From Rhizobium rosettiformans (GTDB taxonomy: Bacteria; Pseudomonadota; Alphaproteobacteria; Rhizobiales; Rhizobiaceae), in assembly GCF_016806065.1 (NCBI RefSeq), contig NZ_CP032405.1, positions 1,392,001-1,456,000 of the forward strand: a DNA stretch of 64,000 bases, given 5' to 3'. Below, piece after piece: positions 53,695 to 63,093 of the stretch. Below the pieces are notes generated by a model, which did not search any database, was not told where the DNA came from, and was given only the letters and a program-made list of their open reading frames with translations. Positions within the stretch are counted from its first letter, which is position 1, and each line of letters begins with the position of its first letter. The translations under genes were made by a program, and so were the position numbers.

Positions 53695-54822
53695 ATGCCC
53701 ACCCCGTTGGTAACGCGCCAGATGGGTCGGTTGCCCCCGACGTCAACAAAATTTCCCTTGCTGGTCGCGGCAGTTTTGCCCCTCCTGCTCGCCTCTTGCA
53801 GCGACGATGTGTCGGAGAAGGCCGGCTATGTGCCGACGGTGAGGGTCGCAACCGCGGCCGCCGTGTCCGATGTTGTTACCGTTTCCGGTACCGGAGAGGT
53901 GAAGCCCCGGGTGGAAAGTGTCCTGTCCTTCAAGGTCAGCGGTCGCGTCATTGCCCGTGATGTCGAAGTCGGTGATCGGGTAAAGGTTGGCCAGGTGCTT
54001 GCCAGCCTTGATCCGACGGAACAGAAGGCGGATCTGACGGCGGCAGAAGCGGCCATACGGGCCCGCCAAGCCACTTTGCGCACCGCCGAATCCTATCTCA
54101 ACCGCCGCCGTACCCTGACCCAGACAGGTGCTCTGCCGCAGCAGCAGCTGGACGAGGCGATCCAGCAATATGATTCGGCCGTCAATGATCTCGATGCGGC
54201 TCAGGCCAATCTCGCAAGCGTTCAGGAGAGCCTGGCTCAGACGGAGCTGAAAGCCGATGCCGATGGTCTTATCACGGCCGTGAGCATCGAACCGGGCGAA
54301 GTCGTGCAGCCTTCCTCGGCCGCATTCGAGCTCGCCCATGATGGTGAACTCGATGCGGTCTTCAACGTGGATGAAAGTGCCTTGACCAGGGATGCCCAGC
54401 CTGAATCGGTGGAAGTGGCTCTTGTCGATCGGCCGGATATTCGCGCAGTCGCGCGCATTCAGGAGATCAGCCCCTCGGTGGATCGCAAGCTCGGCACCGT
54501 GCGCCTGAAGCTGTCGATCACCGATCCGCCGCCGGAGATCACGCTGGGTTCGGCAATTGTGGCCTATGCGAAGCTCTCCGAAGTGGGGCGGATATCCATT
54601 CCGTCGCAGTCGTTGACCAGTGACAATGGAAAGCCCGCAGTCTTCGTCGTCGATCCGGCGACAGAAACCGTCGAGACCCGTCAAATCGAGGTGCTGCGCT
54701 ACGACGCCGACCGGATCATCGTCGCCAACGGGCTTGAACCCGGTGATCAGCTCGTCGTCGATGGAACGCAGTTTCTCTACCCGAAACAAAAGGTGCGTGC
54801 GGTTCCGGGAGACGCGCAATGA
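53695..54822 (+). CDS. RND efflux periplasmic adaptor, lipoprotein 1
   Basis: A 375-residue HlyD/AcrA-type membrane fusion protein with lipobox LLLASC (Cys35). The biotinyl-lipoyl domain halves are visible (SFKVSGRVIARDVEVGDRVK near residues 80-99; TELKADADGLITAVSIEPGE around 185) separated by a coiled-coil hairpin (residues about 105-175), then beta-barrel and membrane-proximal parts. It links the inner-membrane pump to an outer-membrane channel. Stop overlaps the next adaptor gene by 4 bp. Confidence 0.9.
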   Translation: MPTPLVTRQMGRLPPTSTKFPLLVAAVLPLLLASCSDDVSEKAGYVPTVRVATAAAVSDVVTVSGTGEVKPRVESVLSFKVSGRVIARDVEVGDRVKVGQVLASLDPTEQKADLTAAEAAIRARQATLRTAESYLNRRRTLTQTGALPQQQLDEAIQQYDSAVNDLDAAQANLASVQESLAQTELKADADGLITAVSIEPGEVVQPSSAAFELAHDGELDAVFNVDESALTRDAQPESVEVALVDRPDIRAVARIQEISPSVDRKLGTVRLKLSITDPPPEITLGSAIVAYAKLSEVGRISIPSQSLTSDNGKPAVFVVDPATETVETRQIEVLRYDADRIIVANGLEPGDQLVVDGTQFLYPKQKVRAVPGDAQ

Positions 54823-55904
54823 AGCAATTGAAAGCATTTGCATTTCTGTGCCTTGCCGTCGTCGCGTTGAGTGCCTGCAGCGAGGCCGAAGAACCGGCCG
54901 CGCCCCAGGTGCGCCCGGCTCTCTCGATCATCGCAGGTCCGCGCGAGAGCGAGCCCGGATCGACCTTCACCGGGACTGTCGAGGCCAAGCTGAATGTCGA
55001 CATCGGCTTTCGTCTGCTCGGTCGGGTCACTGCGCGCATGGTGGATGTCGGCGATGTCGTTCGTGCCGGCGATGTTCTGATGACGCTCGACACGACAAGC
55101 CTTCAACTCGCAGTCCGTCAGGCCGAGGCAGATCTCGCATCCGCAAAGGCCAAATTCGATCTGGCGCAGGTGAATGCCAGCCGCCAGGCGACGCTTCTGA
55201 GAACCCAGGCGACCACGCGGGAGCGACTGGAAGAGGCCGAGCAGACGGCGGAAGCCGCTGAGGCAACGGTCAAACAAAAGGAAGCCGATCTGACCAAGGC
55301 GCGCGAGCAGACAACCTATGCCACTGTCGTCGCGCAAACCGACGGTGTCGTTTCGGCCGTGAGCGCGGAAGTCGGACAGGTCGTTGCAGCCGGTCAATCG
55401 GCCGTAACGATCGCCCGGCTGGAGGCCCTCGATGCGGTCATCGATGTGCCCGACACGCTGAAGGCGCTTCAACTGCCCGATACGGAATACGAGGTCACCC
55501 TCCTGTCGAATCCGCAGATCAAGGCACAAGGTCGCGTGCGGGAAGTCGCACCCGAGGCTGATGGCGCAACCCGGACGCGGCGAACCAAGCTTGCTCTGTC
55601 CGCCCCGGACAAGGCCTTTCGCTTGGGCAGCACCGTGGTCGCGAGACCAATCGCAGCCGTCGCCACCGCCATCTGGCTGCCTGAAACGGCTATAGGTGCC
55701 GATCAGTCAGGCGGCGCATTTGTCTGGGTCATCGACCCCGCCAGCGGTGCCGTGGAGCGTCGGCCTGTCGAAGCCGAAAAGGCCCAGGGCGGCGGCTATG
55801 ACATTGTTTCGGGATTGCAGGCCGGAGAGCGCGTGGTCAGCGCCGGCGTGAACTCCCTCACCGAAAACCAGATCGTTTCCTTCACCGACGAGATCGCCCG
55901 ATGA
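54819..55904 (+). CDS. RND efflux periplasmic adaptor, lipoprotein 2
   Basis: A 361-residue second adaptor with lipobox VALSAC (Cys20), lipoyl halves (DIGFRLLGRVTARMVDVGDV; YATVVAQTDGVVSAVSAEVG), an alpha-hairpin rich in Ala, Glu and Lys between about residues 90 and 150, and a C-terminal barrel. It is similar in design to, but clearly different in sequence from, adaptor 1. It overlaps both neighbours by 4 bp, so the three genes are translated together. Tandem adaptors point to a heteromeric adaptor ring as in MdtABC-like or TriABC systems. Confidence 0.9.
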   Translation: MKQLKAFAFLCLAVVALSACSEAEEPAAPQVRPALSIIAGPRESEPGSTFTGTVEAKLNVDIGFRLLGRVTARMVDVGDVVRAGDVLMTLDTTSLQLAVRQAEADLASAKAKFDLAQVNASRQATLLRTQATTRERLEEAEQTAEAAEATVKQKEADLTKAREQTTYATVVAQTDGVVSAVSAEVGQVVAAGQSAVTIARLEALDAVIDVPDTLKALQLPDTEYEVTLLSNPQIKAQGRVREVAPEADGATRTRRTKLALSAPDKAFRLGSTVVARPIAAVATAIWLPETAIGADQSGGAFVWVIDPASGAVERRPVEAEKAQGGGYDIVSGLQAGERVVSAGVNSLTENQIVSFTDEIAR

Positions 55905-58900
55905 ACAGCAAATTCAATCTTTCCGAATGGGCACTGCGTCACAAGTCGCTCGTCTGGTACTTCATGATCCTTGCCACTGTCGCGGGGGTCATGGCCTATT
56001 TCAATCTCGGACGGGAAGAAGATCCGGAATTCACGATCAAGACGATGCTGATCCAGGCCCAATGGCCGGGGGCATCGGTCGATGAAATGACCAGCCAGGT
56101 CACCGATCGGATCGAGAAGAAACTGCAGGAACTCGAATCCCTCGACTACACCAAGAGTATCAATGCCCCGGGACAGGCGACGATCTACGTCAACCTTCTC
56201 GAGAACACGAAGGCAGCCGACGTCAACCCGACCTGGGTCAAGGTCCGGAACATGATCAACGACATCGTTCCAAACCTTCCTCAGGGTGTGGTCGGTCCCT
56301 TCTTCATCGACAGCTTCGGGGATGTCTATGGCAATATCTATGCCTTCACGGCAGACGGACTGACACAGCGACAGCTACGGGACTATCTGGAAGCGGCACG
56401 AACCGAGATCCTTGCCGTTCCCAATGTCGGGAAGGTCGATCTCATCGGCGCTCAGGACGAGGTGATCTATCTGGAGTTCTCCACCCGGCGTATGGCCGCG
56501 CTTGGCATCACCCAGCAACAGATCGTCGAGACACTGCAGAACCAGAACGCCGTCGTCGCATCAGGCACTCTGCGCACCGCGTCCGAGAGCATCAGCATGC
56601 GCGTCTCAGGTCAGTTCTCCACGGAAGACGACCTTAGAAAGGTCAACCTTCGCGTCAACGACCGCTTCTTCCGACTGAGCGATGTCGCGACCATCACGCG
56701 CGGCTATGTCGACCCGCAGCAGGCGCTGTTCCGGGTCAATGGCGAGCCGGCGATCGGTCTTGCGATCGGCATGAAGCCGGGCTCCAACCTGCTCGAATTC
56801 GGCGAAGCCTTGTCCGAGAAGATGGAAAAGGTGACCGCCAGCCTGCCCATCGGTATTGGCATTCATCATGTGGCTGATCAGGCCGTTGTCGTCGACGAGG
56901 CCGTCGGCGGTTTCACCAAGGCCCTCTTCGAGGCAATCGCCATCGTTCTCGTCGTTAGCTTCATAAGTCTCGGCGCCAGAGCCGGGCTCGTGGTCGCTCT
57001 GTCGATCCCGCTGGTCCTCGCCATCACCTTCGTCGCCATGGAGTATCTGGGCATCTCCCTCCAGCGCATTTCGCTCGGTGCATTGATCATCGCGCTCGGC
57101 TTGCTGGTCGACGATGCCATGATCGCCATCGAGATGATGGTGTCCAAGCTCGAACAGGGCGAACCCCTGTCCAAGGCAGCGATAGCGGTTTGGACCTCGA
57201 CGGCATTTCCGATGCTGACCGGCACCCTGGTCACCGTCGCGAGTTTCATTCCCGTCGGTCTGAACGACAGCGCCGCGGGCGAGTTCACCTTCTCGCTCTT
57301 CGTCGTCATTGCCGTTGCCCTCATCGTTTCCTGGATCGTCGCCGTTCTCTTCGCGCCGGTTCTCGGGGTGCTGATCCTTCCGGCAAAGATGGAGCGGCAT
57401 CATGAGCAGAAGGGCAGGGTCGCCCAGATGTTCTCGCGCATTCTGGCGGCTTGCATGCATTGGCCGAAGATGACAGTCGCCGCCACATTCGGCGTCTTCC
57501 TCCTCTCCGTCTATGGCATGGGCTTCGTCCAGCAGCAGTTCTTCCCGGCATCGGACCGTCCAGAATTGATCGTCGACTGGACCGGGCGGCAGAACTCCAC
57601 GCTGGCCCAGACCAAGGCCGACATGGATGAGTTTGAGGCCGCCTACCTCGCCAATGACGACAGCATCGAACACTGGACATCCTATGTCGGGCAAGGCGCC
57701 AAGCGCTTCGTTCTCTCATTCGACGTGCAGCCGTCGGCCCCCTACTTCGGCCAGATGGTCATCGTCACCAAGAGCATCGAAGCCCGGGAGGCTCTCAAGG
57801 AAAAACTGATGGCGGTTGCCGCGGATGGCTATCCGGGCACGGACATTCTGGTCAAGGAAATGGAGCTCGGACCGCCGGTCGGCCGGCCGATCCAGTACCG
57901 CGTCAGCGGCCCGGATCCGGAAAAGGTGCGTGAATACGCAACCGGATTGGCAGCCGTCATCGGCACGGAGCCGCGTCTCGGTCGCATCGTCTTCGACTGG
58001 ATGGAGCCGGCTCGCACCGTCAAGGTCGATGTGCTTCAGGACAAGGCCCGGCTTCTCGGCGTGAGCTCGAGCGATATAGCAACAGCACTCAACAATATGG
58101 CCGGCGGATCGACCATGACGCAGCTGCGCGACAGCATCTATCTGATCAATGTTGTTGGCCGTGCGCCGGGCGACGAACGCCAGTCCGTCGAAACACTTCG
58201 CAATCTGCAGCTGCCCGGCGGTGACGGCCAGTCCGTACCGCTCGCCTCCATCGCCAGCTTCTCCTATGGCATGGAGCAGCCCGTAATCTGGCGTCGTGAT
58301 CGCAGTCCGACGATCACGCTGAAAGCTGCCATCACCGATGCCACGCAGCCGGCCACTATCGATGCTGCCTTGAAGGACAAGGTCGAAACCTATGCCGCCG
58401 ATCTTCCCGCAGGTTATCATGTTGCGGTCGGCGGTTCGGTCGAAAGCAGTGCCAAGAGCCAGGCACCGATTGCGGCCGTCGTTCCGCTGATGCTTCTGAC
58501 CATGACCACGATCCTGATGTTCCAGCTGCAAAGCTTCCAGCGGCTGTTCATGGTTGTGATCGTGGCTCCGCTTGGACTGATCGGTGTTGTCGCAGCCCTT
58601 CTGCCCAGCGGGGCGCCTCTCGGCTTCGTTGCCATTCTCGGCGTCTTGGCCCTGATCGGTATCCTCATCCGAAACTCGGTCATCCTCGTGGTCGAGATCG
58701 ATACGCTGCAACGGAACGGCCGCCATGCCTGGGATGCGGTCCGCGAGGCCACCGAGCACCGCATGCGGCCAATCATGCTGACGGCGGCCGCAGCCAGTCT
58801 CGCGCTCATCCCCATCGCCTCTGAGATCTTCTGGGGGCCAATGGCTTTCGCGATGATGGGCGGCATCATCGTCGGTACGGTGCTGACGCTGCTTTTCCTG

Positions 58901-58954
58901 CCGGCGCTCTATCTGATCTGGTTCCGGATCAAGGAGCCTTCTGTCACGGCCTGA
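55901..58954 (+). CDS. RND efflux pump, inner-membrane subunit
   Basis: A 1017-residue AcrB/MexB superfamily permease: twelve helices in two repeats with large periplasmic loops. The proton-relay Asp pair is D403-D404 (ALGLLVDDAMIAIEMM), and the second half has GVLALIGILIRNSVILVVEI (about residue 920). It uses the proton gradient to expel hydrophobic compounds. No outer-membrane channel gene follows; a terminator lies 19 bp after the stop, so a TolC encoded elsewhere must be used. The sequence resembles the TriC/MexK-type branch with paired adaptors more than AcrB. Confidence 0.93.
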   Translation: MNSKFNLSEWALRHKSLVWYFMILATVAGVMAYFNLGREEDPEFTIKTMLIQAQWPGASVDEMTSQVTDRIEKKLQELESLDYTKSINAPGQATIYVNLLENTKAADVNPTWVKVRNMINDIVPNLPQGVVGPFFIDSFGDVYGNIYAFTADGLTQRQLRDYLEAARTEILAVPNVGKVDLIGAQDEVIYLEFSTRRMAALGITQQQIVETLQNQNAVVASGTLRTASESISMRVSGQFSTEDDLRKVNLRVNDRFFRLSDVATITRGYVDPQQALFRVNGEPAIGLAIGMKPGSNLLEFGEALSEKMEKVTASLPIGIGIHHVADQAVVVDEAVGGFTKALFEAIAIVLVVSFISLGARAGLVVALSIPLVLAITFVAMEYLGISLQRISLGALIIALGLLVDDAMIAIEMMVSKLEQGEPLSKAAIAVWTSTAFPMLTGTLVTVASFIPVGLNDSAAGEFTFSLFVVIAVALIVSWIVAVLFAPVLGVLILPAKMERHHEQKGRVAQMFSRILAACMHWPKMTVAATFGVFLLSVYGMGFVQQQFFPASDRPELIVDWTGRQNSTLAQTKADMDEFEAAYLANDDSIEHWTSYVGQGAKRFVLSFDVQPSAPYFGQMVIVTKSIEAREALKEKLMAVAADGYPGTDILVKEMELGPPVGRPIQYRVSGPDPEKVREYATGLAAVIGTEPRLGRIVFDWMEPARTVKVDVLQDKARLLGVSSSDIATALNNMAGGSTMTQLRDSIYLINVVGRAPGDERQSVETLRNLQLPGGDGQSVPLASIASFSYGMEQPVIWRRDRSPTITLKAAITDATQPATIDAALKDKVETYAADLPAGYHVAVGGSVESSAKSQAPIAAVVPLMLLTMTTILMFQLQSFQRLFMVVIVAPLGLIGVVAALLPSGAPLGFVAILGVLALIGILIRNSVILVVEIDTLQRNGRHAWDAVREATEHRMRPIMLTAAAASLALIPIASEIFWGPMAFAMMGGIIVGTVLTLLFLPALYLIWFRIKEPSVTA

Positions 58955-58972
58955 CCGACTGGACGAACTTGA

Positions 58973-59007
58973 CCGGCCGCGACAAAGCTTGCGGCCGGTT
59001 TTCTTCT
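58973..59007 (+). terminator. Intrinsic terminator of the RND operon
   Basis: An 8-bp perfect stem CCGGCCGC / GCGGCCGG with a 10-base loop (containing AAGCTT) followed by TTTTCTTCTT, 19 bp after the pump stop. No matching T-run on the other strand, so it does not serve hutC. Confidence 0.9.
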
Positions 59008-59011
59008 TGGC

Positions 59012-59749
59012 TCAATAAGAACTTTCGAGACTGTAGCGGCTGCCTGGGTAAAGAAGCCGAACGGATGTCACCAGCCGGTCGCCGGACCAGGTCCGACGCC
59101 GCACGAGTAGACAGGGTTCGGACCGTGCGATGGCCAGCAGCCGGCATTCCCACGGCAGCGGCAAGACCGCCTCGACGAACTGCTCGGCGCGCGAGATCGG
59201 CGCGATACCGCTCAGATAGGCGTTCGGCGTGATCGTCCGGAAATCCTGGTCGAGATAGGCGGGCGCAAGCTCCGCATGGACGAAGCGATCCTCGAGCTGG
59301 ATCGGCAGGTCGTCTTCCTTGTGCACGATGACCGAATGAAAGGCTGATGTGCCGGCGGCCACTTCCAGCCTGTCCGCCAGATCGTGATCGCAGACTTCCG
59401 CCTGCATCAGCACGATCTCGACCGAATGCTGGCCGCCGCGCTCTGCAATTTCCTCGGCGATATTGCGCACATCGCTGACATTGGCCCGGCGCTTCTTCGG
59501 TGCAACGAAGGAGCCTCGCCCCTGGACCCGCACGATGACGCCTTCGCTGGCGAGTTCGCGAAGCGCCCGATGCGCGGTCATCCGGCTGACCCCCAGCATC
59601 TCGACCAACTCGTTTTCAGAGGGAATGCGAAAATTGATCGGCCATTCGCCGCGCTCGATCCGCGCCTTGATCTCGGCCTTCATCTGCTCGTAGAGCGGCG
59701 TATCCTGACCTTCCTCGGGAAGCGCAAAGCCTGGTTGATCATCGGACAT
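59012..59749 (-). CDS. hutC: Histidine utilisation repressor (GntR/UTRA)
   Basis: A 245-residue HutC: winged helix at residues 15-85 (PSENELVEMLGVSRMTAHRA; VRVQGRGSFVAP) and a UTRA domain from about 95 (PIQLEDRFVHAELAPAYLDQ). It binds urocanate and represses the hut genes. It is the last gene of the minus-strand hut run, 66 bp after hutD. No classical Hut operator palindrome was found in the short gaps here; the main one is probably upstream of hutH, outside the window. Confidence 0.92.
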   Translation of the reverse strand: MSDDQPGFALPEEGQDTPLYEQMKAEIKARIERGEWPINFRIPSENELVEMLGVSRMTAHRALRELASEGVIVRVQGRGSFVAPKKRRANVSDVRNIAEEIAERGGQHSVEIVLMQAEVCDHDLADRLEVAAGTSAFHSVIVHKEDDLPIQLEDRFVHAELAPAYLDQDFRTITPNAYLSGIAPISRAEQFVEAVLPLPWECRLLAIARSEPCLLVRRRTWSGDRLVTSVRLLYPGSRYSLESSY

Positions 59750-59815
59750 GCTGGTCGATCCTGCTGGTGGCGATGCGAATGTAATGTCGCGGCGCGGCGT
59801 TCAATCCCTTATCGG

Positions 59816-60445
59816 CTAAGGCCTTGTCGAGGCAACTGGTTCGCAACTCGATCCCTCATCGGCCACAGCAGACACCTCGATGACGTAAAGGCAACAATCA
59901 GCCCCAAGAGGCTCGACGGCGAGCTCCAGCGGCATCTGTCCGCATATCAGCACATCACCGAGCCTGACATCCGATCGTAGGCTATCGATCTTAACCACAG
60001 CATCGCCGCGAAACACGATCGCGAGAGTGTCATCGGACATCGAGAGCGTTTGTACGGCTGACACGGCGATCTTCGTCATGTGATGGACGAAGATCCCGCG
60101 ACGGCTCATGACATTGAGATCGAGCGTTTCACCGCCAAGACAATCCGCCTGAACCTCTGCATCGCCGGAAAAGGCAAAGGGAGGCGAGGCCACTAAAAGC
60201 GGCGGCTCCCGCCTCCCATCGACCGTCAACTGCATGCCGTCGCCTTGCAGAACAGCTATCGTCCTGTCGATTCCAGCAAAGACCGAGAACGGACCGGAGG
60301 TCCCGACGGTTGCCAGGCTGATTCGCCAGTCGAACCCGCCGGATCCATCCGAAGCCGGCCGGGAGATCACCTCGCGGGTGATCCCCAGCCCGTTTTTCCA
60401 GGGCATCTTCAGGTGCTCGTCAAAGCGCTGGATGCGGATGGACAT
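59816..60445 (-). CDS. hutD: HutD-family protein
   Basis: A 209-residue cupin-type HutD: IQRFDEHLKMPWKNGLGITR at the N-terminus and FDWRISLATVGTSGPFSVFA (residues about 40-60) are family marks. HutD is conserved in hut operons and has been proposed to act as a metabolic governor binding formylglutamate or urocanate; its reaction is not established. ATG 60445 is chosen over a frame extension to 60511 that overlaps hutU. It follows hutU by 17 bp. Confidence 0.9.
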   Translation of the reverse strand: MSIRIQRFDEHLKMPWKNGLGITREVISRPASDGSGGFDWRISLATVGTSGPFSVFAGIDRTIAVLQGDGMQLTVDGRREPPLLVASPPFAFSGDAEVQADCLGGETLDLNVMSRRGIFVHHMTKIAVSAVQTLSMSDDTLAIVFRGDAVVKIDSLRSDVRLGDVLICGQMPLELAVEPLGADCCLYVIEVSAVADEGSSCEPVASTRP

Positions 60446-60462
60446 GGGCGTGTCGTGTCCCC

Positions 60463-62136
60463 TCAGTTGCCGAGGATGCCGGGCAGACGAAGGCCCTTTT
60501 CCTTGGCGCAATCGAGCGCGATGTCATAGCCCGCATCGGCGTGGCGCATGACGCCGGTCGCCGGATCGTTCCACAGAACCCGCTCCAGTCGGCGTGCAGC
60601 ATCGTCGGTTCCGTCGGCGCAGATGACCATGCCGGAATGCTGGGAAAAGCCCATGCCCACGCCACCGCCGTGATGCAGCGAGACCCAGGTCGCACCCGAG
60701 GCGCAGTTGAGCAGCGCGTTCAGAAGCGGCCAGTCGGACACGGCGTCGGAACCGTCCTTCATCGCTTCCGTCTCGCGGTTCGGCGAAGAGACCGAACCCG
60801 AATCGAGATGATCGCGACCGATGACGACGGGAGCCTTGAGCTCGCCACTGCGCACCATCTCGTTGAAGGCAAGGCCCAGCTTGTGGCGATCGCCGAGACC
60901 GACCCAGCAGATGCGCGCCGGCAGGCCCTGGAAGGAGATGCGTTCACGCGCCATGTCCAGCCAGTTGTGCAGATGTTTGTTGTCGGGCAGCAGCTCCTTC
61001 ACCTTGGCATCGGTCTTGTAGATATCCTCCGGATCACCCGAAAGGGCTGCCCAGCGGAACGGGCCGATGCCACGGCAGAACAGTGGACGGATATAGGCCG
61101 GCACGAAGCCCGGGAAGGCGAAGGCATTCTCGAAGCCTTCCTCCTTGGCGACCTGGCGGATGTTGTTGCCATAGTCGAGCGTCGGAATACCCCTGTTCCA
61201 GAAGTCGACCATCGCCTGCACATGGGTCTTCATCGAGGCCCGGGCAGCGACTTCTACCGCCTTCGGATCGCTCTCCTGTTTCGCCCGCCATTCGGCAACC
61301 GTCCAGCCGAGTGGCAGATAGCCGTGGATGGGATCATGGGCCGAGGTCTGGTCGGTGACGATGTCGGGGCGTACGCCACGACGCACCAGTTCCGGGAAGA
61401 TCTCGGCGGCATTGCCGACGAGGCCGACGGATTTCGCTTCACCTGCCTTGGTCCACTGGTCGATCAGCGCGAGCGCCTCGTCCAGCCTATGCGCCTTGGC
61501 ATCGACGTAACGGGTGCGCAGGCGGAAATCGATGCGGGTCTCATCGCATTCGACAGCAAGGCAGCAGGCGCCGGCCATGACGGCCGCCAGCGGCTGGGCG
61601 CCACCCATGCCGCCGAGGCCACCGGTCAGGATCCACTTGCCCTTGAGATTGCCGTTATAGTGCTGGCGCCCGGCTTCCACGAAGGTCTCATAGGTGCCCT
61701 GCACGATGCCCTGGGTGCCGATATAGATCCACGAACCGGCGGTCATCTGGCCGTACATGGCCAGCCCCTTCTTATCCAGCTCGTTGAAATGGTCCCAGGT
61801 CGCCCAGTGCGGCACGAGGTTGGAATTGGCGATCAGCACACGCGGCGCATCCTTGTGGGTGCGGAACACGCCGACGGGCTTGCCCGACTGTACGATCAGC
61901 GTCTCCTCCTCGGTGAGCGTCTTCAACGTCTCGACGATCCGATCGAAATCGTCCCAAGTGCGCGCCGCCCGGCCGATGCCGCCATAAACGACCAGCTCGT
62001 GCGGTCGCTCGGCGACATCAGGGTCGAGATTGTTCATCAACATGCGCAGCGGCGCTTCCGTCATCCAGCTCTTGGCCGATAGTTCGGTTCCGATGGCGGC
62101 GCGGACGTCGCGGATATTGTGTCTAGGATTGCTCAT
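60463..62136 (-). CDS. hutU: Urocanate hydratase
   Basis: A 557-residue urocanase. Visible family stretches: [20 protein letters not shown] (about residues 33-52), [20 protein letters not shown] (NAD-binding region around 168), and [20 protein letters not shown] with the active-site Cys near residue 408. It converts urocanate to imidazolonepropionate. Length is normal. The 35-bp gap before it ends inside the hutG coding tail that contains a RIME repeat. Confidence 0.96.
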   Translation of the reverse strand: MSNPRHNIRDVRAAIGTELSAKSWMTEAPLRMLMNNLDPDVAERPHELVVYGGIGRAARTWDDFDRIVETLKTLTEEETLIVQSGKPVGVFRTHKDAPRVLIANSNLVPHWATWDHFNELDKKGLAMYGQMTAGSWIYIGTQGIVQGTYETFVEAGRQHYNGNLKGKWILTGGLGGMGGAQPLAAVMAGACCLAVECDETRIDFRLRTRYVDAKAHRLDEALALIDQWTKAGEAKSVGLVGNAAEIFPELVRRGVRPDIVTDQTSAHDPIHGYLPLGWTVAEWRAKQESDPKAVEVAARASMKTHVQAMVDFWNRGIPTLDYGNNIRQVAKEEGFENAFAFPGFVPAYIRPLFCRGIGPFRWAALSGDPEDIYKTDAKVKELLPDNKHLHNWLDMARERISFQGLPARICWVGLGDRHKLGLAFNEMVRSGELKAPVVIGRDHLDSGSVSSPNRETEAMKDGSDAVSDWPLLNALLNCASGATWVSLHHGGGVGMGFSQHSGMVICADGTDDAARRLERVLWNDPATGVMRHADAGYDIALDCAKEKGLRLPGILGN

Positions 62137-62171
62137 GGTCCTGTTTCCTTGTGGAACGTCTCATCGATTTT

Positions 62172-63092
62172 TCAGAATGGCCCCTCACCTGACCCTCTCC
62201 CCGCAGGCGGGGAGAGGGAAAAGCGAGGCTGCGGCGCGCTGCCTTCTCCCCGTTTACGGGGAGAAGGTGCCGGCAGGCGGATGAGGGGTTGCATGTTTGG
62301 CAACTCGAGCGCGATGGCTTCGATTGATGTCAGAATGATCTTGAGATGATGTCTCAGCGCCTCGGCCTTCCCGACGTCATAGGCGAAGGGTGGTGCTTCG
62401 GTGGCCAGATGCGTGATCTGCGCCAGTTCCATCTGAATGGCGTGCACGCCGGTATCCGGCTGCCCGTAATGCCGCGTCGTCCAGCCGCCCTTGAAGCGGC
62501 CATTGACCACAGACCTGTAGCCCTCGGCCAGACCGGCGATCTCGGCGGCGGTTCTCTCGATCCGGGCATCGCAGGTGCGGCCCATGTCGGTGCCGATGTT
62601 GAAATCCGGAAGAGGTCCTTCGAACAGGTAGGGGATGCGTGAACGTATCGAATGGCAGTCATAGAGCACCGCCACGCCATGCATCGCCTTCACGCGTTCG
62701 ATCTCGACCTTGAGCGCCGCATGATAGGGCTGATGGAAGCCTGCCAGCCGCTCGGCGATATCGTCGTCGGTCGGCTCCTCGCCGCTCTTCCAGATGGCGA
62801 CACCGTCGAAATCCGTTTCCGGAACGAGGCCGGTGGTGTTCTGCCCCGGATAGAGGCTCACGCCATCAGGATCGCGGTTCGCATCGATCACGTAGCGATG
62901 GAAGGTCGCCCTGACCGTCGTCGCATCCGGCAACAACCCGGCATAGAGCTCATGGATATGCCAGTCGGTATCGGCCAGCAGCTTGCCATTGTCGTTGAGC
63001 CGATCCCGGATCGCAGGCGGCACGTCCGTGCCCGTATGTGGGAAGGCAAGGATGACGGGCGATGTGCCTTGCTTGACTTCGAAGACGGCCAT
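62172..63092 (-). CDS. hutG: N-formylglutamate deformylase with RIME-derived C-terminus
   Basis: A 306-residue HutG (FGase family): AFPHTGTDVPPAIRDRLNDN, DTDWHIHELY, VIDANRDPDGVSLYPGQNTT, and LYDCHSIRSRIPYLFEG with metal-binding residues. It hydrolyses N-formylglutamate to glutamate and formate. The normal protein should end around residue 267 (IALELPNMQ). From there the frame runs through a RIME repeat, adding about 38 Pro-, Arg- and Gly-rich residues (LPAPSPRKRGEGSAPQPRF). The active-site part is intact, so function is probably kept. ATG 63092 is chosen; the stop of hutH is 2 bp upstream of it. Confidence 0.92.
   Translation of the reverse strand: MAVFEVKQGTSPVILAFPHTGTDVPPAIRDRLNDNGKLLADTDWHIHELYAGLLPDATTVRATFHRYVIDANRDPDGVSLYPGQNTTGLVPETDFDGVAIWKSGEEPTDDDIAERLAGFHQPYHAALKVEIERVKAMHGVAVLYDCHSIRSRIPYLFEGPLPDFNIGTDMGRTCDARIERTAAEIAGLAEGYRSVVNGRFKGGWTTRHYGQPDTGVHAIQMELAQITHLATEAPPFAYDVGKAEALRHHLKIILTSIEAIALELPNMQPLIRLPAPSPRKRGEGSAPQPRFSLSPPAGRGSGEGPF
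62181..62288. repeat. RIME-type mosaic repeat inside the 3' end of hutG
   Basis: About 108 bp of nested palindromes: CCCCTCA / TGAGGGG at the ends, CCCTCTCCCCGC / GCGGGGAGAGGG, and CCTTCTCCCCGT / ACGGGGAGAAGG. Same type as the repeat at 38241-38355 but of a different sub-sequence, matching the 108-bp size known for RIME1. It is open in the hutG frame and supplies its C-terminal residues and is followed by the hutG stop (62172-62174). Confidence 0.88.
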
Positions 63093-63093
63093 C

